Shown: positions 17,942 through 26,500 of the stretch, piece by piece
Numbering within the stretch: the first letter of the stretch is position 1
How the letters are laid out: each line of letters opens with the position of its first letter
Assembly: GCA_044228285.1 (NCBI GenBank)
Contig: JBGAVD010000005.1
Location: forward strand, 372,001 to 436,000
Source: JBBATK01 sp044228285
Lineage (GTDB): Bacteria; Bacteroidota; Ignavibacteria; Kapaibacteriales; NICIL-2
DNA: 64,000 bases
Direction: 5' to 3'
Notes under the pieces: model-generated
Databases searched by the model: none
What the model was told of the DNA's origin: nothing
What the model saw: only the letters and a program-made list of their open reading frames with translations
Program-made: the position numbers and the translations under genes

Positions 17942-19201
17942 CTACTTCATGCAGGAAAGCAGATACAATCGTTGGTTGATTTTGCCAAGTGCTTCATACC
18001 GATCTCGTCGCCAGTTGTAGCGAGGCGTAGAAGTCTCATCACACATCTTCGACACCCACAGATCTTGGCGTTCAACCTCTCGAAAAATCAAACTAGTCAT
18101 GGAACTATAGGCAAAGGTACTTGCGCCAGACTTGCGAGCATAGGTCGCATCAATCGAAATGGTCTGATTGATTGGCGTCTTCTTGCCATTTATACTCACA
18201 AAGCACTCTGAATCACAACCAAAATACACGAGTTCTTTTCCATCGGCGGTGAAGAATGGGAGTCCAGTACCGACCGAGCCAGCAGAATATTCTGTGTTGG
18301 TCATAATCACAAGGCCGGCACCGGTCTGTTGTGACCGTGCAGCCCAAAGAGCCAAGGTAGGATGCAGAACCAAAGCGTCGAGCTCTTGATACTGCCTGCT
18401 TAACAATGGACGCGTGTACTCCTCTGCGATGAGCACGACTTGGCGGTTAGCACCCTGTGTTACAATGGCCGCAGCCACTGTTCCGGCTTGGTTGATTTTG
18501 ATATCGTTGATTTCAGGATAAGGACCGGCTAGTTCTTCGTCGCCCCTATACAGTCGCCACTGCGCCCCACTCAACGCTGCATAGAGCAGTTGACCATCTG
18601 TCCAGAAACCCAATACTTTTAGATCCTCATATAACGGTCCTTGCTTCGAGTTCATAACGATTGACTTTGTGCCAATCTGGCCGATCACGTAGGCAACGCG
18701 ATCGCCCATTGCCGAAATGATCAACGGACCAACACGTCCAACCACTGTAAACTTCTGTCGTGGACCAACAATCACTTCCTGACTACCATCGAAATAGGTG
18801 TAGTAGAGCGCTGCCGTTGATTGACTAAATCGTATCTCACCAGGCTGTGTGCAACTAACAATCTGGGAATTTCCGTCAACAACAAGATTCCATTGATTTT
18901 GGAACTGCCCCCAGGCAGCCCAATGCTCACCGTCCGCAGAAAAACTGAGGTTCTGGATACTCTGAAAAGCTATCGTCTTCTTTCCATTGACCCATAATCG
19001 ATAAAGACTATCGTATGGCATAGTGATAGCCCACCAATTCTTGGTAGAATCCAATCCATAACTCACCAGCGGCTCTGAGCCATTCAATAGTTGCTCGTCA
19101 GTACACAACTCTTGGGCAGCGTTAGGTGCTGCTTGGAGGCCAATGCTGAGCTCACCTTCATTGATGGCTAACAAGAACAGGGTCAGAAATACGACTTTCA
19201 C
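17942..19201 (-). CDS. Exported beta-propeller-like protein of unknown function
   Basis: 419 residues starting at GTG 19201. The N-terminus KVVFLTLFLLAI followed by an Ala-rich stretch looks like a signal peptide, though the region after the core carries acidic residues. The body consists of repeated blocks with small polar turns and aromatic strands, such as NLSFSADGEHWAAWG, then IRFSQSTAALYYTYF, then PLIISAMGDRVAYVIG. This pattern is typical of TolB/WD40-like propellers. I recognise no catalytic motif. It begins 9 bases after the stop of the 5-formyl-THF cyclo-ligase gene, so the two are probably co-transcribed, but no functional link is evident. Confidence 0.75.
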   Translation of the reverse strand: MKVVFLTLFLLAINEGELSIGLQAAPNAAQELCTDEQLLNGSEPLVSYGLDSTKNWWAITMPYDSLYRLWVNGKKTIAFQSIQNLSFSADGEHWAAWGQFQNQWNLVVDGNSQIVSCTQPGEIRFSQSTAALYYTYFDGSQEVIVGPRQKFTVVGRVGPLIISAMGDRVAYVIGQIGTKSIVMNSKQGPLYEDLKVLGFWTDGQLLYAALSGAQWRLYRGDEELAGPYPEINDIKINQAGTVAAAIVTQGANRQVVLIAEEYTRPLLSRQYQELDALVLHPTLALWAARSQQTGAGLVIMTNTEYSAGSVGTGLPFFTADGKELVYFGCDSECFVSINGKKTPINQTISIDATYARKSGASTFAYSSMTSLIFREVERQDLWVSKMCDETSTPRYNWRRDRYEALGKINQRLYLLSCMK

Positions 19202-19210
19202 GAGCTTTGG

Positions 19211-19807
19211 TTATAGTTGATAGGTGGTGACGGGACTCCGTCTGGCACGGATGATTCCCTGTTCGGTTACAATTGCGTCCATTTGTACATCATGTGCTTC
19301 AGCTACTAAGTCCTGACAAAATGCCAGAGAAAATGCATAGCCAAATGCAAAACAGTTTCGCGCCTGTAGGAAGCGGTCATAGTACCCTTTTCCATAACCT
19401 GCACGGTACAAGTGCTGGTTGAAGGCTACCAATGGTACAATTACTAACACTTTCGACGCGAACAACTCCTCTTTAGTTATCAAACGAGCGTACTTTGGCA
19501 CCGAAATACCGTAATGACCGGTTGAGAGCTCATCGTTCTCCTCATAGAACGAATGCTGTAAGTCCGAAGATTCTGGCTGGCTAATAGGAACCACAACTTT
19601 CTTAGAATCCGCCCAAGCCTGCTTGAGAAGCGGATAGGTATCGGGCTCAGAACCGGTGTTTATATACACATGCAAATACTCGCACATCTGGTACTCGAAA
19701 GATTGAGCTAAACTCATGGCCATTGCCTGCGACCACTCGGAACGCAGTTCAGGGAGCAATGAATCCCGCTCCTGAATCTTCAGCCTCCGTATCTGCTCTT
19801 TCGTCAT
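19211..19807 (-). CDS. fau: 5-formyltetrahydrofolate cyclo-ligase
   Basis: About 198 residues. The enzyme uses ATP to convert 5-formyl-THF to 5,10-methenyl-THF in the cytosol, returning a storage folate to one-carbon metabolism. The family signature is clear as RAGYGKGYYDRFL near the C-terminal third, and PLVAFN precedes it. I chose ATG 19807 because GAGAGGAG lies just before it; an upstream ATG at 19825 would place that ribosome site inside the gene. The basic N-terminus MTKEQIRRLKIQERDSL is typical. It is followed by the secreted propeller gene after 9 bases. Confidence 0.92.
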   Translation of the reverse strand: MTKEQIRRLKIQERDSLLPELRSEWSQAMAMSLAQSFEYQMCEYLHVYINTGSEPDTYPLLKQAWADSKKVVVPISQPESSDLQHSFYEENDELSTGHYGISVPKYARLITKEELFASKVLVIVPLVAFNQHLYRAGYGKGYYDRFLQARNCFAFGYAFSLAFCQDLVAEAHDVQMDAIVTEQGIIRARRSPVTTYQL

Positions 19808-19925
19808 TCCACTCCTCTCTTCCATAGTATCGCTGTCTAGCTCAAATTCATTGTAGTCCCATTTAGTCTACCCGCACCATCACCTAGCAGAGCGCGGCTC
19901 AATCTGAAACGGATGCTCAGGGAGA

Positions 19926-20870
19926 TTACTCTTCATGCTCGTTGCTGCGCAACTCGACGGTTTGACGTCGGAGGTAACTTACAGCCGTATCCGCAAAAAT
20001 AATCGAAGCAATCATGAGAGACGCTCCACAAAGCTCTTGAAAGGTCATTCTTTCGTCGTGGGTAAAGTACGCAATCGCCGACGCAAAGATAGGTTCAAGT
20101 GTGAAGATAATACCAGCTTTGACGGGAGGCACAAAACGCTGAACTTTTGTTTGCAAATAGGTAGATGCTAGTGAGCCAAATATCGCAGTGTAGAGCAGTG
20201 CGATAACCAGGGCACTACTCCAATTCCAATGCATAGCTGCTAGTGCTGTTGGAAATGTACCTGAGAGTGCACGCACTCCTAACCAAAGGAACAAACCGAG
20301 CACAACAGTTGAGGCAAACTGCACAAACACAAGCTGCTCGCTGAAGTGCATGCGATCTTGATGTCGAGTGGAACTTTTATCTAAGTACGATATATAGAAA
20401 GCCCACAAGACTGAACTGCACAAGGTCAACAAATCTCCTTGATTGATATTACTCATCTCGGGATGTGTCAACAAAAGCAAACCAATTGCTGCGAACACCA
20501 CCGCAATACCATGAATCATCGACACGCGTACTCCTCGCACAAGCCAATCGGCTGCAGGAACAAAGAGCACAACCATTCCCGTGATGAAAGCACTCTTTGA
20601 GATTGTGGTGTATTGCAATCCCCATGTCTGTAGATAAAAGCCAGCACCAAAGAGCAAACCGAGTATCGTTCCATCACGCAGGCTATGCAGATCTATTCGA
20701 CTCACTGCTCTCCACCAGAGCAGAGCTGCAGCGATCGAAGCGATAAGAAATCGCAGCAATACGAAGCTGAGCGCATCGCCATCTACCAAGGCATACTTTG
20801 TAAACACAAAAGTACCAGACCAAAATATGGTTGTGAGGGCAAGAAGATACTCGGCTCTACGTTCGGTCAT
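19926..20870 (-). CDS. EamA/DMT-family transporter
   Basis: About 314 residues with ten predicted membrane helices in two EamA repeats. The first is near residues 8-130 (FWSGTFVFTKYAL, then LLRFLIAS). The second is near 150-290 (SSVLWAFYISYL, then FTLEPIFASAIAYF). The drug/metabolite superfamily exports or imports small metabolites across the inner membrane; the substrate is unknown. I chose ATG 20870 (MTERRAEYLLALTTIFW), which matches the usual N-terminus; an in-frame start at 20963 would add 31 polar residues. The 280-base gap between it and pbpC holds no gene that I can support. Confidence 0.88.
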   Translation of the reverse strand: MTERRAEYLLALTTIFWSGTFVFTKYALVDGDALSFVLLRFLIASIAAALLWWRAVSRIDLHSLRDGTILGLLFGAGFYLQTWGLQYTTISKSAFITGMVVLFVPAADWLVRGVRVSMIHGIAVVFAAIGLLLLTHPEMSNINQGDLLTLCSSVLWAFYISYLDKSSTRHQDRMHFSEQLVFVQFASTVVLGLFLWLGVRALSGTFPTALAAMHWNWSSALVIALLYTAIFGSLASTYLQTKVQRFVPPVKAGIIFTLEPIFASAIAYFTHDERMTFQELCGASLMIASIIFADTAVSYLRRQTVELRSNEHEE

Positions 20871-21151
20871 GGTCTCAGTGTTGTCATTGTCGATAGAGTC
20901 TACACAATTCTGCGTACGGGAATTCTGAGGCGGCATGGCAATGAACAGCTCTGCACAAAACACCTCAGCTCTGACTTCCCTATTGATGGTATCAGATTAA
21001 ACACTCATCGTGATAATGCCTTGCTTGGATGTGTCGTCGAGGAGTCGCTCAAGCCGCAAAGACTCGAAAAGCAATTTGATTACCGTGTCTGGCAAACAGG
21101 ATTCAGTACTTCCACGTTCAGATCTACAAAGCTAACACAAGATGGGAGTGC

Positions 21152-23539
21152 TCACTCCCATTCGATGGTAACAAACACATTCGTGTTTCTTCCTTTGTCA
21201 TCACAACATGAGATCTTGTTTCTTCCTCGCTGAGGTTTGATGAATAGTTGCTCAGAGGCTTTAGCTTGCTGTATGAGTTTATCATTAAGATACCAATACA
21301 CATCACGTACATCGGGAGCCACTGTACAGGAAAGCATGAGCGGTGCGTTGTCCTTTTGATTGACAATGTAGCTCTTTGCATCAACTGGCGAGCTAATCCT
21401 AGGAGCATTCTCTCGCTCAACACGCATACAGGCTGGATTGTGAGGAGGAGCAATCTGCACGTTCACATGTTCGGCTTTGTAGTACGACAGAAGCTCAGGT
21501 GCGTAGTTGCGAACCATGATCTTTCGGTAGCCGCCCTGAGGCAAGCAACTTGTGCAATAGCTCATCCTTCCGTCATCTGATACCGCTACCTGGACCAGGT
21601 GCGTACATTGTTGAGGTGGTGATACGGTTGGGATAAAGTAATCAGTGACTGTCTGAGTGCAATACTCGCCTGGCGGAAGACCGCTTTCCGCGCACACAAT
21701 GCGGAAATCAAGATCTTTGGGCGCCGTATACCAATCACTTCGTGAATTGTAATCAAGAGTGTTAAAGAGCTCGAAAAGCAAAGGTGTCGCACTGGTGGAT
21801 CCTGTGAGATCCGCTATTCCTTCTCCGCTGAAGTTCCCTACCCAAACGGCAATTGTATAGTGTTTGTTGTAGCCTATACTCCATGCGTCACGCCGACCAT
21901 AGGATGTACCGGTCTTCCACGCCACTTTAGGTATATGGGCTGCACTTAAGAAGTTGTTTGGAAGGTCGGGTCGAGTAAGCTTCGTAAGTATCTCCGTAAT
22001 CATATAACTAGCTGCGGGCGAAATCAAACGCTTTGCGGAACTGTCAACATCTTGCGGAATCCAGTGTAAAGACTTGAGTTCACCACCGCAGGCAAAACAA
22101 GAGTACAATCTGGCCATCTCTTCAAGCCGTACTCCGCATCCACCGAGAGCAAGAGACAAACCAACATTAGCCGCATCAGCATTGATGGCTCGGAATCCCG
22201 CAGTAGAGAGTCGTTTAGCAAAGGGCTGCACTCCAATATCATGCAACGTTTTGACCGCGGGAATATTAAGCGACTGAGCCAAAGCTTCTTCTACTGTTAC
22301 TGCGCCATGAAAACTCTGATCATAGTTCTCGGGAGCATAGCCATTGTAATCTATTGGAACATCACTCACAATCGACTTCGGAGTAAGTAGTCCCGCGTCG
22401 AATGCTGCTGCATACAACAGTGGTTTCAGGGCAGAACCTGGTGATCGAACAGCTTGCACTCCGTCGCATTGACCCGCATGTTCACGATCATCAAAATCTG
22501 CAGAACCAACATAAGCTTCAACATTGCGGGTCTTGTTATTGATCACCATCACTGAGCAGTTGTAAATGCCAAGCATCTTTGTGCGTTGAACATAGTTAAA
22601 ACAAAGCGTCATACAGGCATGCTGTGCTCTGGCATTCAGTGTTGTGTAGAGAATTGGTTCAGAAGGAAAACGAGACCGCATGCGCAAGGCATAGTGAGGC
22701 GCAGAGTGCGGAATGGCGACTCGCTTGAGTACCGTGGGTTCTAGCAAAGCATCTTGGATAAGACTATGCTCAAATACCCCCTGCTCGTCAAATCGCCGCA
22801 ACCACTTATCTCGTTGTATGATGATCTCTGTATTCTGCTGTCCCAGACGCAAAGTTGTTGGACGATTGGGAATAACAGAGAGACAAACAACTTGAGCTAG
22901 TGAGAGTTGTTGGGGCAGACAATTAAAGTACAGAAGTGAGGCTGCTTTGACTCCTTCCAGGTTACCACCATAGGGAACCAAGTTTAGATACATCTGCAGA
23001 ATCTCGTCTTTCGAATAATGAAGCTCGAGTTGTAGAGCATGTATCGCTTCAACACACTTCGCCCACAATGTTCTTCTTCGTGGTTGTAAGAGCCGCGCAA
23101 CCTGCATCGTAATAGTTGAAGCGCCAGACGTTGTTCTCAAATACCGAATGTTCATACCAAGTGCCCTAATGAGTGAGATAGGATTTACACCTGGGTGCCA
23201 ATAAAACCATCGATCCTCTTTGCGTATGATAGTGCTTCTCAATAAGGGCGAGATCTCCGCCAATTCGGTTTTCATACGCCACTTCTGATCTGCTGAAAGA
23301 AAAGCATGAACGACCGAGCTATCGGCAGCAGTTACTATCTGCGCATAATGAATGTTTGTTTGAAAGGGAAAGATCAAATCGAAAAGAAAAAATACAGCGA
23401 AACTGCCGAGAAGAGCTTTGGCGCCAACTCGTACAGAGCGCCGCGACCACATAGCAGAAAGCCATCGGACGCTAGATTTGACACGATGGTCACTGAGCGT
23501 CTTCGAAAGAATGTGGTTCTGAGAGAGCATCTTCAGCAT
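21152..23539 (-). CDS. pbpC: Penicillin-binding protein 1C
   Basis: About 795 residues. An N-terminal basic region and one membrane anchor (LLGSFAVFFLFDLIF) precede the GT51 glycosyltransferase domain, with EDRWFYWHPGVNP and the typical TITMQVARLL segment. The transpeptidase follows, with SALK as SxxK (within SPGSALKPLLY), SLN as SxN and KTGTS. A C-terminal BiPBP_C domain ends the protein. It polymerises lipid II and may cross-link peptidoglycan in the periplasm. I chose ATG 23539, 7 bases after the stop of the alpha-2-macroglobulin gene. That pairing matches the pbpC-yfhM neighbourhood known in Proteobacteria and suggests they work together on wall repair or defence. Confidence 0.93.
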   Translation of the reverse strand: MLKMLSQNHILSKTLSDHRVKSSVRWLSAMWSRRSVRVGAKALLGSFAVFFLFDLIFPFQTNIHYAQIVTAADSSVVHAFLSADQKWRMKTELAEISPLLRSTIIRKEDRWFYWHPGVNPISLIRALGMNIRYLRTTSGASTITMQVARLLQPRRRTLWAKCVEAIHALQLELHYSKDEILQMYLNLVPYGGNLEGVKAASLLYFNCLPQQLSLAQVVCLSVIPNRPTTLRLGQQNTEIIIQRDKWLRRFDEQGVFEHSLIQDALLEPTVLKRVAIPHSAPHYALRMRSRFPSEPILYTTLNARAQHACMTLCFNYVQRTKMLGIYNCSVMVINNKTRNVEAYVGSADFDDREHAGQCDGVQAVRSPGSALKPLLYAAAFDAGLLTPKSIVSDVPIDYNGYAPENYDQSFHGAVTVEEALAQSLNIPAVKTLHDIGVQPFAKRLSTAGFRAINADAANVGLSLALGGCGVRLEEMARLYSCFACGGELKSLHWIPQDVDSSAKRLISPAASYMITEILTKLTRPDLPNNFLSAAHIPKVAWKTGTSYGRRDAWSIGYNKHYTIAVWVGNFSGEGIADLTGSTSATPLLFELFNTLDYNSRSDWYTAPKDLDFRIVCAESGLPPGEYCTQTVTDYFIPTVSPPQQCTHLVQVAVSDDGRMSYCTSCLPQGGYRKIMVRNYAPELLSYYKAEHVNVQIAPPHNPACMRVERENAPRISSPVDAKSYIVNQKDNAPLMLSCTVAPDVRDVYWYLNDKLIQQAKASEQLFIKPQRGRNKISCCDDKGRNTNVFVTIEWE

Positions 23540-23546
23540 AACTATG

Positions 23547-26500
23547 CTACTGCACCACCCGAATGGTTCCAGCGCCATTGTACGAGTGAAACTCTCCATT
23601 GTACATAGCGTCGGCTGCAGCCGGTCCAACACGAAATACTCCTGGCGACACCGCTCTCACGACATAGTAAAAGGTCTGCACACCATTGAGATTTGTGAAG
23701 AGATTGATTCGGTCATCACGTATATCAATGTAGCTTGGGTTGGTTTGCGACTTGATCCAATTCAAGTCGGGCACTTCCGTAATACGAGAATTCTCGATCT
23801 CAAAGCCTGATGGTAGCATGTCGGTAATGGCAACGTTATCTATCTGAGCTAGATTCTGGCAGTCAAGAGTTAGTCGCACAACAACGAGATCATTCTGCTT
23901 AAACACACCACTCGTGTTTTCACGTCCAAAGCGATCAAAAAATGTACGGCGTATGCGCAAGAAACTATCTTCCTGCTTTACTATGTTGCTGGTACTAATT
24001 CCGCTCACTTCATAGAAGTAATAAACCGGACCACCCTTTGAGCTAATACTGACATTTTGTCCCACGAGTCCATCTTTAATAACCAGGTCTGCATCTTTCA
24101 ACTCAACCTTTTTCGATCCATAGCTAATAGTAGCCGTACCCTTGGAAACACCATTCTTTCGAGCAATCTTTCCTAATGCTATAAGGGCGAAGGAATTTTC
24201 TTGTGTTGAGTAGTACTTCTGTATGCGGAGTTGTTGTGCTAGATGTCTAGCCATCACATTCACTTGTGGATTGTTAAAATCGACATCTACAAGTACAGAC
24301 AAGCTAAGGGCTTCGTCGCGAATGCGAGAGCTCCAGCAACCGCCAAAATCCGATTGCGACCATTCGTCTATCCGTTGTGGACTAAGCTTCTCATAGCTGT
24401 TTCGGTCACCAAGATAGAGATAGGTACAGGCCAGCATGTATCTACTGTCGTTCGTAAGCAAACTCGTAGCACTCTTGTAGAAGTTCATGAGAGAAACATC
24501 TTGCTTACCTGCAAGAGCAAGTACATAGAGAGAATAGAATATTTCTTGAGGTGCGACCTGCTTCGTGCGCTGCACGGTCGCCTCATCGAAGTACACGTAG
24601 GTTCTTTTGTCGCTCATGTGCGCCTGTTTCGCCAAGTATTGCAGCAGTCGATCGAGCATTGTAGTGTTGACTTCGAAGCCTGACTTCTTTGCTTCAATGA
24701 GGAAGTGTGCCGCATAGGCAGAACCCCACCATGATTCTGTGACACCGCCTTGCCAATACGATAAGCCACCGTTATAGAGCTGCATCGACTGTAGTCTCGT
24801 GATCGCCTCCTGAACATTCTGCATTGCACTATTCTTCAACTCCGTGGAAAGTGATCCAGCAAGGTCTGCAACATACAGCTGAGGAAAAGCTTTCGATGTT
24901 GTTTGTTCGACACATCCATGTGGGTACCCAATCAGATAGTCAAGCTGTTTGGAGAATTCTGCAACTAGAGAACGACTGACCACTAGGCGTGCCTTCATCG
25001 AGCTTGGTATGAAGTCTGCCGCAAGCCGAATGTTCTTTGTTTCTCCGGATGCAACCGTACCCGAACCTGTGTTCTTTGTGAGAGAAGAGATTGGGCGGAC
25101 AGCTATTTCTGTTTTATCTATAAAGGTCTCACCGTTCGCCACAACTTTCACTTCCACCTTGGCTACACCAATCTCTGGCTGCGCCACAATGCCAAAGCTC
25201 ATACGGCCCTCTGAGTTTGCAGCAATGCTCAGGTTCTGCGTGCTAGTACCAACCACGCGAGCAGCGCCACTTAATGTGACTGAGGCACTAACGGACATTA
25301 GCTTGGAGGTTGTGTTTGTGAGAGTAACGGGTAATCGCAGGCTATCACCGGGACTTAAAAAGCGAGGCAAGCCACTGCTAACAACCAAAGGATCAGCGAC
25401 GGTGATATTCTTCTCGGCTGATCCGAAGGCTTTGCCTTTGTAGGCGACAGCCATGACGCGTAGGGATCCGGAAAACTGTGGTATATCAAAACTAAAGCTC
25501 GCATCCCCGCTACCGTTAGTTTTTAACACACCACTCCAATAGGCAACAAGATTAAACCGTTTCGCGATGACCGGCGAGAGACGACTCTCGTACTGATCAT
25601 CACCTGCTCCATAAGCTATCTTTCCAGGTTTGAGGTCAGGAAAAATGTACGGATACAGATCATAGGACTGCACTTGAAGTGCTCGTTTTTGATAGAAGTA
25701 GGTATGAGGATCAGGAGTCCTCGTGCGCTTTACCGCAAGTATCCCTTCGTCGACTACGGCAATGGTCAGCTCTGCACCTGCAGCATTTGCCGCATGAACG
25801 CGCACGCTCTGCTTTGATGAGGAACGAGCACGTTCGGGCGCATCGATACTTAGAACGATGCGTGAGTTCTGTGGTTCGCACATGATAGGAGCTGCTCCAT
25901 GCGCAACCGTCAAGGGCATTGATCCATCGTCAAGTGGTTTAAACAGTGTAGCCACAACGTAGACATTTGGAACCATTTCCTCTGTAACCTTGACTTCAAT
26001 CTTAGCAGATCGTTGATCCGTTTGGATGTACTGATAGCTCTGAACCCCATTGCGCTCAATTGAGACAAGCAACTTACCCGCAAAAGGAGTCTTAAAGAGT
26101 ACTTGTGCCGTTTCACCAACATTGTATCGAGGCTTATCCATCGTAATCTCGATCGTGCCTTCTTTTTTCACTTCGAAGGCAGTGCTCTCGGTACTTCCCC
26201 AGTACCAGGCCCAAATACTTCTACTTACATAACTCTCGCCATCAGGTGCCATGATCCGTACTTCATAGTCACCACTCATTGATGGGGTTACATTAATGGA
26301 ACTACTTGTGCCATTGACAGACATAACCCTATCGAGAAGTATGTCGTTTTTCTTCTGAGATACATAATTGAATCCGCCCCACTGATTCTTCTCTAACACC
26401 GTCTGCCAAGTACTCTTAACAAACTGTACACGAGCTTGTGCAGTAACAGGATTGCCGTTCTTGTCTACAGCTATCAATGGAACATTCAGACTCTGATGCG

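Noticed and set aside
20964..21151. A possible tRNA in the gap before pbpC
   Set aside because: No acceptor stem pairing or GTTC arm could be made to fit.
20685..21233. A 182-residue plus-strand frame between the EamA transporter and pbpC
   Set aside because: It overlaps both real genes on the other strand, and its composition is low-complexity and Cys/Ser/Arg-rich, as expected of a shadow.
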